From: Fibrobacter sp. UBA7003
GTDB taxonomy: Bacteria > Fibrobacterota > Fibrobacteria > Fibrobacterales > Fibrobacteraceae
Assembly (NCBI GenBank): GCA_002449765.1
Contig: DJXN01000004.1
Coordinates: 104,932-168,931, forward strand
Direction: 5' to 3'
Length of the DNA: 64,000 nt
The number at the start of each line of letters is the position of its first letter. Positions within the stretch are counted from its first letter, which is position 1. Below the pieces are notes generated by a model. That model did not search any database. It saw only the letters and a program-made list of their open reading frames with translations, and was not told the origin of the DNA. Shown one piece after another: positions 32,528 through 42,452 of the stretch. The translations under genes were made by a program, and so were the position numbers.

Positions 32528-33946
32528 TTAAAATTGGAAATACAGGAACGGGTTGTAGCTCTGGGTAAAGAGCGCAAGTGTCGCGAGCACAAAGAGCCCG
32601 AGCGCGACTGCGGCCTTCCAGGGTTTCACCTCGTTGCACCAGTCGAAACTGCGGAATTTCCAGAACGAAAGCAGGGCTGCCACCGCCATGAACACGATGC
32701 ACGTGGGCGTGAAGATTTCGGCCGTAAGGATGGCGTCGGCGCCGCTCACCGGCATAAGCCCGAGCATCGATTTCCACATGCGCCACGCCTCGCCAATGCT
32801 ATCGGCACGGAACAGCACCCAGCCGAACAGCACGAGCACCTGCGTAATCAGGATTTGCACCACGCGGGGCGCCTTGTAGTAAAGCGCGTTCTTGTTGTTC
32901 GCACGTTCCACAATCATGAAGAAGGCATGGTACAGGCCCCAGCAAACGAACGTCCAGTTCGCGCCGTGCCACACGCCGCTCAGGAACATGACCATGAACA
33001 AATTAAAATACAGGCGCTTCTTGCCCACGCGGTTTCCACCGAGAGCGATGTAGAGGTAATCGCGGAACCAACTCGTGAGCGAAATATGCCAGCGCTTCCA
33101 GAATTCGGTGATGCTCCCCGAGCGGTACGGGCCGTTGAAGTTGCGCGGGAAATGGAACCCGAGCATCAGGCCAAGACCAATCGCCATGTTGCTGTACGCC
33201 GAGAAGTCGAAGTAAATCTGGAACATGTAGGCAAGGCTACCCCACCAGCAGTTCAGCACACCGGGGGCGTCTGCCGCAAACACGCGATCGGCGATGATGC
33301 CCACCTGGTTCGCAAGGAAAATCTTTTCGGCAAAACCGAAACTGAAGAACATAATGCCGCGCACGAAGTTCTCGAGCGTGTGCGTGCGGGTCGCAAGTTC
33401 CTCGGCCACCGTATTGTAACGCACGATCGGGCCTGCGACAAGTTGCGGGAAGAGCGCCACGTAACAGGCAAACGTCACGAAGTCCTTGACCGGAGGGGCG
33501 GTACCGCGCCACACGTCAATCGCGTAGCTCATGGACTGGAACGTATAGAACGAGATGCCCACCGGCAACAGCACCGTCATCACCGAGAACGGCTCGCAAC
33601 CGAGCTTCGCCACCACGTCGTTGATGACGCCCATGCCGAACATGTAGTACTTGAAGAACCCGAGCGCACCGAGGTTCACGACAATCGCCGCGAGGAGTGC
33701 CAAATTACGTTGCCGCCTGCTCGCACCAGGCGCAGAGATGAACCGCCCGCTCACGTAAACCACGAGCGTCGAGCCGAACATCAGGAATACGAGCCACGGT
33801 TCGAGCCAGCCGTAAAAGATGTAACTGAAAATCGTGATGAAGAAGTTCAGGCCGGAATGCTTGACCCCGGCACGGAACAGCACAAAGTAGCCGACCAAAA
33901 AAGTCGGCAGAAAGTAGAACAGAAAAATCTGGGAAGAGAAGACCAC
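32528..33946 (-). CDS. MBOAT-family O-acyltransferase (AlgI/DltB-like)
   Basis: A 472-aa polytopic membrane acyltransferase that moves acetyl or other acyl groups across the membrane to an exported glycan or similar acceptor. The AlgI start MVFSSQIFLFYFLPTF, the GISFYTFQSMSYAIDV segment, YFDFSAYSNMAIG, FWKRWHISL and the catalytic histidine in SGVWHGANWTF are all present. The start is a GTG three bases after the stop of the small exported protein, so the pair is coupled. No AlgJ/AlgX- or PatB-like transferase is next to it, so the acceptor is unknown. Confidence 0.93.
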   Translation of the reverse strand: MVFSSQIFLFYFLPTFLVGYFVLFRAGVKHSGLNFFITIFSYIFYGWLEPWLVFLMFGSTLVVYVSGRFISAPGASRRQRNLALLAAIVVNLGALGFFKYYMFGMGVINDVVAKLGCEPFSVMTVLLPVGISFYTFQSMSYAIDVWRGTAPPVKDFVTFACYVALFPQLVAGPIVRYNTVAEELATRTHTLENFVRGIMFFSFGFAEKIFLANQVGIIADRVFAADAPGVLNCWWGSLAYMFQIYFDFSAYSNMAIGLGLMLGFHFPRNFNGPYRSGSITEFWKRWHISLTSWFRDYLYIALGGNRVGKKRLYFNLFMVMFLSGVWHGANWTFVCWGLYHAFFMIVERANNKNALYYKAPRVVQILITQVLVLFGWVLFRADSIGEAWRMWKSMLGLMPVSGADAILTAEIFTPTCIVFMAVAALLSFWKFRSFDWCNEVKPWKAAVALGLFVLATLALFTQSYNPFLYFQF

Positions 33947-33949
33947 AGC

Positions 33950-34351
33950 CTACTCGTTCACTTCAATCGCGAGATAGCGCGGGGATTCGTCGTCAAAATA
34001 CTCGTCTTCCACTGCGCCATCCCAGTTGCCTTCGAGTGGCACAATCTTGAGCGTGTGCTTGGCCTTCGCCTTGAACTCGCCCACGTTGCCCTTGCTCTTG
34101 TCAGCCATCTTGTCCTTGACCTTGCCGCGGGCGATAAGCGGGTTGTACACGCCCACCAGGATTTCCTTCGCGTCGAGCTTGCCGGAGACCACCTTCAGCA
34201 CCTTGTACTTGAACACGTACACGTAGCTGTAGAGGTCGTTGCTAGGCATCTTGCCCGGGATTTCGGTCAGGCGGGCTTCAACAGTGACGGGGTCAGCCGC
34301 GAACGTAAAAGCCGCGGCAGCGAGGATAGCGATAAGCAGGTTCTTAATCAT
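33950..34351 (-). CDS. Small exported partner of the MBOAT protein
   Basis: A 133-aa protein with a signal peptide (MIKNLLIAILAAAAFTFA). The mature part is one small beta-rich domain: VTVEARLTEIPGK, YVYVFKYKVLKVVSGKLDAKEI, VGVYNPL, then GNVGEFKAKAKHTLKIVPLE and a conserved-looking acidic end, YFDDESPRYLAIEVNE. I do not have a name for the family. It lies three bases before the MBOAT start on the same message, which suggests a role in acylating an exported polymer. The start is the ATG at 34351, five bases after a TATATTTC box. Confidence 0.8.
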   Translation of the reverse strand: MIKNLLIAILAAAAFTFAADPVTVEARLTEIPGKMPSNDLYSYVYVFKYKVLKVVSGKLDAKEILVGVYNPLIARGKVKDKMADKSKGNVGEFKAKAKHTLKIVPLEGNWDGAVEDEYFDDESPRYLAIEVNE

Positions 34352-34356
34352 AGGAT

Positions 34357-34364
34357 GAAATATA
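34357..34364 (-). promoter_or_regulatory. TATATTTC -7 box of the MBOAT pair
   Basis: The minus-strand box ends five bases before the ATG at 34351. Confidence 0.45.
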
Positions 34365-34393
34365 CAAAATAAGCAACAAGCCCTCCCTTGTCG

Positions 34394-34430
34394 CAAAAAC
34401 AAAGAACCCCGCTCTTTCGAACGGGGTTCT
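34394..34430 (-). terminator. Intrinsic terminator after tRNA-Asn
   Basis: On the minus strand AGAACCCCG (34430-34422) pairs with CGGGGTTCT (34411-34403) around ten bases, followed by TTGTTTTTG. It starts three bases after the tRNA. Confidence 0.85.
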
Positions 34431-34433
34431 AAG

Positions 34434-34506
34434 CTGCTTCACTTGGACTCGAACCAAGGACAACGCGATTAACAGTCGCGGGCTCTACCAACTGAGCTAT
34501 GAAGCA
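34434..34506 (-). tRNA. tRNA-Asn (GUU)
   Basis: A 73-nt cloverleaf. The acceptor stem is TGCTTCA with TGAAGCA, the discriminator base is G and CCA is not encoded. The D-arm is GCTC-AGTTGGTA-GAGC. The anticodon stem CGCGA/TCGCG holds the loop CTGTTAA, anticodon GUU. The T-arm is CTTGG-TTCGAGT-CCAAG. A promoter and a terminator flank it closely, so it is a single-gene unit. Confidence 0.97.
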
Positions 34507-34524
34507 TCGTCTGTTAGACGCCCC

Positions 34525-34554
34525 CAAATATAGATAAACAACGTCCTTTGTCAA
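34525..34554 (-). promoter_or_regulatory. TTG-N19-TATATTTG promoter of tRNA-Asn
   Basis: On the minus strand TTG (34554-34552), 19 bases and TATATTTG (34532-34525) precede the tRNA by 18 bases. The short leader contains CGTCT-AAC-AGACG. Confidence 0.65.
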
Positions 34555-34573
34555 GGGGATTTTGCGGAAAAAA

Positions 34574-35413
34574 TCATAAATTTTTGCGTTTTTTTCGCAT
34601 AAGGTCGATTTCGGCGGCATAACCGGGGAGTTCGTTCGGGGTTTCGAGGTAGAACGGCAGGTCGCGGAGCGCCGGATGGCTCACCACGCGCACAAGCGCC
34701 TCGAGCCCGATAAAGCCCGCGCCGATAACCTCATGACGGTCCTTGTGGCTTGCGAGCGGGTTCTTGCTGTCGTTCAAATGAATGGCGTGCAGGCGTTTTA
34801 ACCCGATAACCTTGTCGAACTGTTCCAGCACCCAGTCCAGGCGGTTCACGATGTCGTAGCCGCCATCGTGCACGTGGCAGGTATCGAGACAAATCCCGAG
34901 CTTGTCCGAAAGTTCCACCCGGTCGATAATCGCGCGCAGTTCCTCGAAGGTCCTGCCTACCTCGCTCCCCTTCCCCGCCATGGTCTCGAGGAGCACGAGA
35001 GTCTTCAAGTCCGGGCGCAGTATCGCGTTCAGGTGTTCCGCAATCAGCTCGATGCCCCTTTCGGCACCCTGCTTCACGTGACTTCCGGGATGAAAGTTGT
35101 ACATCGCTCCAGGGAAGTGGTCCATGCGCCACAGGTCATCCTTCATCACGTCGCGGGCATAGTCGCGCAACCCCGGGTCAGCCGCACACGGGTTCAGCGT
35201 GTAGGGCGCATGCGCAAGCGCGGGCCCGAACTCGTTTTCGCACATCAGGTCCACAAGCGCCGCCGCGTCTTGCTTATCGAAAGGCTTCGCGGCACCGCCG
35301 CGCGGGTTGCGGGTAAAAAACTGGAATACGTTGGCCCCTATGGAGAGGGCATCCTCGCCCATCGCCTTGAAGCCTGCAGCACTAGAAAGATGACAACCGA
35401 TATAGAACGTCAC
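34574..35413 (-). CDS. nfo: Endonuclease IV (AP endonuclease)
   Basis: A 279-aa TIM-barrel enzyme that cuts DNA at abasic sites in base-excision repair. Zinc ligands of the three-metal site can be seen: HAPY (about 68), FHPGSH (about 107-111), LLETMAGKG (Glu, about 143), [13 protein letters not shown] (Asp and His), [15 protein letters not shown] (the GxG region), and the final Glu in FYLETP. The start is GTG at 35413, inside GTGA shared with the stop of the GLUG surface protein. It is thus the last gene of an envelope-protein operon, though it may also have a promoter inside that gene. Confidence 0.95.
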   Translation of the reverse strand: MTFYIGCHLSSAAGFKAMGEDALSIGANVFQFFTRNPRGGAAKPFDKQDAAALVDLMCENEFGPALAHAPYTLNPCAADPGLRDYARDVMKDDLWRMDHFPGAMYNFHPGSHVKQGAERGIELIAEHLNAILRPDLKTLVLLETMAGKGSEVGRTFEELRAIIDRVELSDKLGICLDTCHVHDGGYDIVNRLDWVLEQFDKVIGLKRLHAIHLNDSKNPLASHKDRHEVIGAGFIGLEALVRVVSHPALRDLPFYLETPNELPGYAAEIDLMRKKRKNL

Positions 35414-38400
35414 AAACGAATCCTCATGGAGCGGGTTTCGTTTCCGGCCCTGACCATCAGCACGAACACGCCGCCACGACCGAAAACGGAAAGGGAGAGG
35501 CTGTTCATGCCCGGCTGCACCTTGCCAAACGCACGCGACAGCATACGGCCCTGCAAGTCGAGTAGGCGAACCTCGGACCTAGACCCGGCAAGTGTTCCCG
35601 GAGCTTCGAAAGCGACGTCCAGACTACCAGCAGACCGCACGAAGCGGATTTTCCCGATAGAGCTTGCGGCAACGGCGGGCAACGCCGACTTCGGGACAAC
35701 ACGGAATTCGGCTTTAGCCACCCTGGAAGAAAGTTCCAGCTTCACCGGATGGCCCGCTGCGCACACGCGCTCCATGCCATCAACAACAAGTACCGCGCTA
35801 TAGCCCATCGCTTCAAGTTCTGCCAGGCCTTCCACGCCGAGCAACGCCGATTGCGGTTTCGCCGACGAAACCGCGAGCGTCCAAGAGACGCTCCCGCCGG
35901 CAGGCATGGCCGATGCAGCCCGAACACTCTTCGCAAGTGCACGCGTGCTGTCATTCCCACCCGAAATAGAAAGGTTAACCCCCGGCGCCATCCCTGCCGG
36001 CGGCTCGGCGACATCCACGCTACGGCTACCGACCCCGACAACATTCCAGGCATCCTCGCTGCCGTCCTCGCCCTTCAGCGTCAAGCGCACGCTCCACGAA
36101 CCGCGAGCCGCCTTCCGGAGCGACTTTTCGAGCGAGACAACCGCCACATGCTCGACATGTCCGTAAGTCGCCACGGGCTCCTTGCCGAATACCGGCTCCG
36201 TCGACACCGCCCGGACGCTTTCGCTATCGCTATGGACCCAGAACGCGCCAAACGGAGGCAACACGGAAACAGGGTCATAGTCACGCTTATCCGCATTCCA
36301 CACCCACAGGGGGCTTTCCGCGCCCTCCGCATTCTCAAAATCGGAAGCATCGCCGGTCGAAAGCGCCCACGGATAAGGGTTCGCGACCATGTTCCAGCCG
36401 TAGAATTCATGTTCCAACTTCCAACGCAGGGAATCTGCAACGGAATCCGGAGCCTTCATCGGAAGCTCGAGTTCCGACTTCGAATAGGCCCAGAAGCCAT
36501 CGACCGCCTCCACGGCATCATCCAGCGCATACGGCACATACTGCCAGTAATCGCAGACCTTCGCGCGCTCGTCCCAACGGTAGGCCGTCAGGCCGGCCAC
36601 ACCCTTCACGGAGTCCTTCTCGACAGAACCGAGCGCCACCATCGTCCAGGAATTCGCCATCAGGGTTACGCCGCCCGCAACATTCCATTCCGTCGTCTCG
36701 AAGGTGTTCGTATCGAGCGTGACAACCGCCCTGTAGTTCCCCTTCGGAATATCCCGGAAGACGAAAATGTCGAGGGAATCTTCCGGAGTCCTCACGACAA
36801 GCGTATCGACAACGGCGGAATCCGCCCCATTGACAAGCGAAAGCTTCATCACGACAGGCGACGGAGTCTCGTTGCGGATGCGGATATCGACCTTCGCAAT
36901 ATTGCCCGATGCGTAGACCTCGATGGATTCGCAGCGCACAACCTGGATCAATGTATCAAGCGCATCGGCTTCCTCGGGAACCACTTCAACTGTGTCGACG
37001 CCACCGTCATACGCATCAAACTTCGGGAGCGACACAAGCCACGGAAGGCCATCGTTCTTGTTTTCGTCCCAATCCCAAGCAGGGGCTTCACGTTCTTCGG
37101 CCCCATTCAGCACATCCCTGAAAATAGCAGAATCCATTACGACCAGGACCTTCTCTCCGCGATATTGCAGGATAAACTCATCCGAAGGCTCCGTAGCAAC
37201 CACCTCAATCAGTTTCTGCTTTACCTGTGACGCTTCCCGCGCACGCCCCGTAAAATCGACCGCATAGACCGCGTTGACATAGGCACGCTTGTTTGCCGCA
37301 GCCGTCACGCCGAAAATCAAGGGCTGGCGCTGGCACTTGAAACCATCCAGGTCGAAACCGCCACGATAATAGGCGTCCTGCATCAGGAAATCCGCATTCT
37401 TCACCGTGCTGTCGTCACGGCCGAGAATACCCGCCAGGTTCATGTATTCCTGCCCCGTCGTGAGCAGCGTATCGCGAAGCACCATGGCTCCTCTAGCGAA
37501 CACCTCCCGAATCTTGACAGAAGGAACCCTGCCAACATTTCCAACCAGGCCCCCGATGGCAAAAGATCCCGTATCAGCCGGCTGGAAGCGGACATCCATC
37601 AACGTATCGCGCTTGCCGACCGCATACGAGCGCTCAATAACGAGGGAATCCGCAGTATCCGTCTCCCCGAGCAGGCCGCCTAAAGAAAGACGCCCGGGAA
37701 CATTCGTCGCCATCACCCTACCCGCGAAGAAAGAGGAATCCACCAGCAGGAATCCCTTGGAAGCAAACCCCACGAGACCTCCCGCCTTCCACGCCGTCAC
37801 CGTATCGATAGACGACCTCTGCACCGCAAGTTGCAGGCTCCCGGAATACGACGAAGACCTCACGGCCAGTTTCGCATTCTCGGAAAAACCGACCAGACCT
37901 CCCAAGTACAAGGGGGACCGGGCATCATAAAGCTGGTTATGCATCTGCATCCCGATTTTTCCCGACGCCTGCACATTCCTGATTCCGACCGCCAGGGCAT
38001 CCATGCGGCCGACGAGGCTTCCCGCCGCACCGCTGAAGGTGAAACCGCGCATTTCCGGAGCGGATTTGACATTTTCGATAACGGCAGAGAAGTATCCCGA
38101 TTCGCTGTGGATGTCGCCTACGAATCCGCCCGCATAGATGCGCTGCACGTGGTTCGCAAATCCGAAGTCCATTTTTCCGTCATACCCGACATTCATAACC
38201 GATACCAGCGGGCGCGCCTTCTCGTCGTCAACAAAGGCATTGCCCAGGATACCGCCCACGTCCAGGAACGGAACAAGCAGGCTATCGGTGCCTATATCCA
38301 CATTGACCGAGCCGCCGTTTACCCAGAAGGTATCGGAATTGACAGCCTTCCATTGCCCGACAAGGCCGCCCACATAAAATACGGTTGCAAAGAAATGGTC

Positions 38401-39378
38401 CGTATCGAACAGTGTCGAAGAAGACGCCTTGATGCGTCCGTTCACTACCGCATCCGCGGCAAGGAATCCGCCGGACGCAATCTTCCCCGCGACGCCTCCT
38501 ATATTCACGGCTTCCGTATTCGCATCGAAATCCCCGGCGATAGAAATATCCACATTAAGCGTATCCATGACAAACTGGGTCATGTTGTTCGCCATGCCGA
38601 CAACGCCACCGAACAGGGCCGTATTGGCATCCACCTCACCGTCAATGCGCCCCTGCTCCATCGAAAGCGAAATGCTCGAGAGCATCACCGTAAGCGAATC
38701 CTGCACATAGCCGAGGAGACCGCCCACCGCCTTCTTCGAGCTGCTGTTCACAACAAAATCACGAACCACGACATTGGAAAGGACCGCCTTACCCCTCTCG
38801 GGTCCCTCTTCGGGCGGCGAAACGATACCGACAAGGCCTCCCGCAAACGACGACGCGGAATCGACATTCACCCGGACATTCTCGAACAGCACGTTTTCGA
38901 GACGCAGGTTTCCATCGACGCGGCCGGCAAGCAAGCCAAAATACTTTGCGCCCTTGGCATCCGCACGGATATTCCTGAACCTCAAGTTTCGCACGACCAG
39001 CTCATGTTCAGCCACATTGAACATGCCGTAGGAATCGGCCATCGCCGTATTTTCCATGCAGATATTGGATATCGTGTGCACCTCGTCGCCCTTAAGGATA
39101 AAGGAGCCCGCAAAGTTGACCGCATCGAACGCAGGGACGCACCCCGAATCCGGAGCGGACTCGTCAAATTCGATATCCGAAGTGACGGTTACCTGAAGCG
39201 TGTCGTATTCTGCACACAGCACTTTACATTCCAGAATCTCCAGATTAAGCATCCACCAATCATCCGCGGAAGCAACATTCATGTCGCACCGTTTCCCAGA
39301 TTCGGAACAAACCGTCGCAGCACACCATCCGTTAACGGCAAAAAACGAAAGTATCAGAAACAACAAAAAACGATTCAT
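35410..39378 (-). CDS. Secreted GLUG-repeat surface protein with T9SS-like sorting tail
   Basis: A 1322-aa exported protein (signal peptide [20 protein letters not shown]). Residues about 170-660 hold roughly a dozen GLUG-type units around GGLVG/GGLLG/GGVVG (for example [32 protein letters not shown]), which form a right-handed beta-solenoid in known members. The C-terminal half has beta-sandwich-like segments. The last about 65 residues ([37 protein letters not shown]) fit a type IX secretion type A sorting domain, so the protein should cross the outer membrane and attach to the surface. I take the ATG at 39378; 39387 and 39399 are in-frame alternatives. Last surface gene of the FecR operon. 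Confidence 0.85.
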   Translation of the reverse strand: MNRFLLFLILSFFAVNGWCAATVCSESGKRCDMNVASADDWWMLNLEILECKVLCAEYDTLQVTVTSDIEFDESAPDSGCVPAFDAVNFAGSFILKGDEVHTISNICMENTAMADSYGMFNVAEHELVVRNLRFRNIRADAKGAKYFGLLAGRVDGNLRLENVLFENVRVNVDSASSFAGGLVGIVSPPEEGPERGKAVLSNVVVRDFVVNSSSKKAVGGLLGYVQDSLTVMLSSISLSMEQGRIDGEVDANTALFGGVVGMANNMTQFVMDTLNVDISIAGDFDANTEAVNIGGVAGKIASGGFLAADAVVNGRIKASSSTLFDTDHFFATVFYVGGLVGQWKAVNSDTFWVNGGSVNVDIGTDSLLVPFLDVGGILGNAFVDDEKARPLVSVMNVGYDGKMDFGFANHVQRIYAGGFVGDIHSESGYFSAVIENVKSAPEMRGFTFSGAAGSLVGRMDALAVGIRNVQASGKIGMQMHNQLYDARSPLYLGGLVGFSENAKLAVRSSSYSGSLQLAVQRSSIDTVTAWKAGGLVGFASKGFLLVDSSFFAGRVMATNVPGRLSLGGLLGETDTADSLVIERSYAVGKRDTLMDVRFQPADTGSFAIGGLVGNVGRVPSVKIREVFARGAMVLRDTLLTTGQEYMNLAGILGRDDSTVKNADFLMQDAYYRGGFDLDGFKCQRQPLIFGVTAAANKRAYVNAVYAVDFTGRAREASQVKQKLIEVVATEPSDEFILQYRGEKVLVVMDSAIFRDVLNGAEEREAPAWDWDENKNDGLPWLVSLPKFDAYDGGVDTVEVVPEEADALDTLIQVVRCESIEVYASGNIAKVDIRIRNETPSPVVMKLSLVNGADSAVVDTLVVRTPEDSLDIFVFRDIPKGNYRAVVTLDTNTFETTEWNVAGGVTLMANSWTMVALGSVEKDSVKGVAGLTAYRWDERAKVCDYWQYVPYALDDAVEAVDGFWAYSKSELELPMKAPDSVADSLRWKLEHEFYGWNMVANPYPWALSTGDASDFENAEGAESPLWVWNADKRDYDPVSVLPPFGAFWVHSDSESVRAVSTEPVFGKEPVATYGHVEHVAVVSLEKSLRKAARGSWSVRLTLKGEDGSEDAWNVVGVGSRSVDVAEPPAGMAPGVNLSISGGNDSTRALAKSVRAASAMPAGGSVSWTLAVSSAKPQSALLGVEGLAELEAMGYSAVLVVDGMERVCAAGHPVKLELSSRVAKAEFRVVPKSALPAVAASSIGKIRFVRSAGSLDVAFEAPGTLAGSRSEVRLLDLQGRMLSRAFGKVQPGMNSLSLSVFGRGGVFVLMVRAGNETRSMRIRL

Positions 39379-39404
39379 ACCACACATCTCATTGCGCAAA
39401 AAAA

Positions 39405-42400
39405 TCAGAACGCATAATTCACCGTCGCCGTGCCGTAGAGGTCAAAGTATTCATCCGAAAGCAGGTCCGGGCGATGGCTGTAGAGCGCCCCGATTGTCCA
39501 CGAGGATGTCAAGTTCTTCAAGTGCGTAAACCCGAGCGTCAGGGAACCGCCCACATCCATTTCTACTTCGCGCACATGGGCAGAACCCTCGTCGCGGTTC
39601 AGGAACTCCTGGCGGAACAAGCCCGTCAGCGACAGGTCCATAAACTTATCCACAATCGGCATCTGCAGGCTTTCCGCGATGCGCCATTCGAAATCGTCCA
39701 TATTGTCGCGTTCATAGACCTTATAGCGCGGCACCACCGAGAGGCGGTTGCGCACCTTGCCCACAGCAGTCAGGAGCGAAACAGGATAGCTCTGTTCAAA
39801 ATAGTCGCCACCATGGAAGTAATAGCCGAGAATTCCGAAAGTCTCGTCGCTAAAATTGAAATCGGAGATTAGTTTATCCTGTTCGAATCCAGAATAATCC
39901 CGCCGAATGCACCACACTCCACCGACATTCAAGGTGTTGTAGGGTAGCGAGAGGCTAAGGCCCAAGTTAAACGTGTGCTTCGCGATGTTCTCTTCGAACT
40001 GCGTCGCCAGGTAAGGCTTTTGGGCAAGTGCATAGTATTTCACCCACCGTGCGGAATCCACCTTCAGCGTATCGTCGCCATCGACGACATCAATGGTCGC
40101 CCCGCCGCGTTTCGCAAACCACAGGTCGGAGTAGATTCCCGATGCCGCAGAATAATTCGCATAGAGCCTCTGGTCCGTACTTCTCGTCCTGTAGTTGAAG
40201 GCATAGCCCGCAACGATTTTCAACCGGCCCGCCACATCAAAATTATTCGCGATTTTTGCGGTATGATCGTAAAGCGTTCGGCTATCATCCTGCTCATGCT
40301 TTTTAAGCCAGTCGTCGTCCGCGCCAGGCAAGAGGCCAAGAGCACTCCCTTCCGCAAAGCCGAACACGTTGTAATCTTCCCCATGCGCCGCATTTTCAAT
40401 TTCAAGCTTGTACTCGGCATTCAGTTTCCAGAAATCCATAACCTTCTGGTTCAACGACACAAACCACTCACGGGAGTTCTGCAGCAAGTCGGGAGAGCCC
40501 GCACTAAAGTAATCTGGGCCAACGAACCGCATGTGGGCATCGACAACCGTATTTTTGAACGCCCAGTGCATGGACGCGAGCCACGCAAAATTCTCGCCGT
40601 TCCAATTCTTGATATCGGCATGCGAATCCTCGTCGTCCTTGTAACCAGACAACACGCGTTTCGCGCGTTCCAGGTACGCCTTGAGAGCAGAACGCATCTC
40701 CGCCTCGGTCATCATCGCGTTTTCGCCAAAGATTTCTTCCAGTTCGCCACGCGAAAGCAGTTCCACAAGCGTCTGGTTGTTCATGAGCCTGCGGAGCTTC
40801 GCATAGTTCGACACGTCAAGCCCGGCATCGGAAAACACCTTGTTCACAGCGCGCTGCATCAGGACTCCCGACGTGTCGGCACCGCCAACTGCAAACTGCG
40901 CATTCAGCGTCAAGTCGCCCGGGAACATCTTCCATTCCGCATCGGCAAAGAAGGCCCTCGACGATGTCGCCGGCACCGCCGTATTCACGTTAGCGCTGGA
41001 ACCGTCTCGCAGAAGCGGATCTTCGAGTTCATCCTTGTTCCCGATAAAGCCAAACGTCGCATTGAACCTCCGATTCAGATTCCAACGGACTTTCCCGCCC
41101 ACAATGAGCTGCTGCGGCTCCGCCTCGCCATCCTCGATGTAGTCCTTGTAGACATCCTTGTTGCGCTCGCCCACGAGTTTCGGAGCGCGCGTCTCGCCAC
41201 CAAAAGCGCTCAGCATGAACATCGGAATCCCGGCAGAATTGCGCAACAGGTTGAAGTCATAGCTCGCACCCAGCAGGTCGATTCCCGCAAGGTAGGTTTC
41301 CCCGCCCAGGAGGTACATGTCGCCAAGCGCAATCCGCTGCAGGCTGTCCCGGTAAACGGCAAGGACATTCTCGGGGTTGAAATAGTTCCAGCGGTCCATC
41401 GAAAGGTTCGCAGACATCTCAAACAGCTTTCCGTCCGTCGATCGCACCTGCATATAGGCATTTGCGTTTGCAAAGAGCCCCGGCACCTGGAAGAGATTCG
41501 GATATTCGTCGCCGTTCTCGTCTTTCTCCGTCCAGACCGCATGATAGCCTAGCGTCATTGCAACGTTTCCGCTCATCGCCCATTGGACTGGGGCTGCCGA
41601 TTCCGCATGGTGGCTCTTCGAATAGGCTTCCGCTTCTGGATTCTCGGGTGCATCGGGAAGATTCTTCATCACCATTGCGAAATCCTGGGAAAAGTCGCTG
41701 TCGTTACCGCTTACCGCATTCTTGAGCTCATCCGAAGGACTGTCGCTCTGCACAAGACCGACCTGGTTTCCCTCGATACTGAGCCTGCTAAAATTCAGGC
41801 TGTTCCAGTCCTGCGACACCAGGCCGACTTCGTTGCCGCTGATGTTCGACTGGTCAAGCTTGAGCTTCGCGCCTTCCTGCAAGACTGCACCAAACTTGTT
41901 TCCAAACAGCGAAGCTCCTTCGATTTCGGCCTTCACCCCCGAAGCAAGCCAAAGCGCAACGCCCGCATTGTAATTGAATGCGCCACCGTTCACCTGCACG
42001 GAAGCATCCTTCGCAAAAAAACCGACCCGCCCCGCATTCAAGATATCCACTTCGCTCATGGAAACCGAGCCGCGCTCCACCGCAAGTCCGATTTCCGCAC
42101 CGTCGATTTGCAGGTACGAAAGGTTCGCCTTGTGATTGCCCGCCACCGAGATTCCGTTCCAGGAGCCACCGTCGACACCGCGGAACACGACCGGGCTATC
42201 GGCTTTGCCCATCACCGAAAGCGAACCGCCACGCACATCGAGCCCAGCCCCCTGCCTGAATTCAATCACAGCGCCCGCCTCGACAACAAGGCCCTTGCCC
42301 TCGCCCACGACTATCGTCTCGCTTACCGTATAGGGCGACTTGTCCACCGTCAGGAATCCGGAGGTTTCCCCCTTCAACTCCGAAGGCGCAGCAACCGCAA

Positions 42401-42452
42401 AGACGGATGCCGCAAAGGCAACAACTCTAACAAACCAACTTCCGAACGACAT
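39405..42452 (-). CDS. Outer-membrane protein with beta-helix domain and large barrel
   Basis: A 1015-aa protein. The signal peptide ends near AVAA-PSEL. Residues 30-250 repeat the pattern of a right-handed parallel beta-helix (GLDVRGGSLSVMGKADSPVVF, NLSYLQIDGAEIGLAVERGSV, SEVDILNAGRVGFF). From about 290 the chain alternates in long amphipathic strands, with the terminal strand GTATVNYAF ending in phenylalanine, the outer-membrane barrel signal. A barrel of this size (about 700 residues) with a helix on the outside or periplasmic side could be a translocation or docking channel. It begins in TAATG shared with the fecR-like gene and ends about 26 bases before the GLUG gene. Confidence 0.82.
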   Translation of the reverse strand: MSFGSWFVRVVAFAASVFAVAAPSELKGETSGFLTVDKSPYTVSETIVVGEGKGLVVEAGAVIEFRQGAGLDVRGGSLSVMGKADSPVVFRGVDGGSWNGISVAGNHKANLSYLQIDGAEIGLAVERGSVSMSEVDILNAGRVGFFAKDASVQVNGGAFNYNAGVALWLASGVKAEIEGASLFGNKFGAVLQEGAKLKLDQSNISGNEVGLVSQDWNSLNFSRLSIEGNQVGLVQSDSPSDELKNAVSGNDSDFSQDFAMVMKNLPDAPENPEAEAYSKSHHAESAAPVQWAMSGNVAMTLGYHAVWTEKDENGDEYPNLFQVPGLFANANAYMQVRSTDGKLFEMSANLSMDRWNYFNPENVLAVYRDSLQRIALGDMYLLGGETYLAGIDLLGASYDFNLLRNSAGIPMFMLSAFGGETRAPKLVGERNKDVYKDYIEDGEAEPQQLIVGGKVRWNLNRRFNATFGFIGNKDELEDPLLRDGSSANVNTAVPATSSRAFFADAEWKMFPGDLTLNAQFAVGGADTSGVLMQRAVNKVFSDAGLDVSNYAKLRRLMNNQTLVELLSRGELEEIFGENAMMTEAEMRSALKAYLERAKRVLSGYKDDEDSHADIKNWNGENFAWLASMHWAFKNTVVDAHMRFVGPDYFSAGSPDLLQNSREWFVSLNQKVMDFWKLNAEYKLEIENAAHGEDYNVFGFAEGSALGLLPGADDDWLKKHEQDDSRTLYDHTAKIANNFDVAGRLKIVAGYAFNYRTRSTDQRLYANYSAASGIYSDLWFAKRGGATIDVVDGDDTLKVDSARWVKYYALAQKPYLATQFEENIAKHTFNLGLSLSLPYNTLNVGGVWCIRRDYSGFEQDKLISDFNFSDETFGILGYYFHGGDYFEQSYPVSLLTAVGKVRNRLSVVPRYKVYERDNMDDFEWRIAESLQMPIVDKFMDLSLTGLFRQEFLNRDEGSAHVREVEMDVGGSLTLGFTHLKNLTSSWTIGALYSHRPDLLSDEYFDLYGTATVNYAF

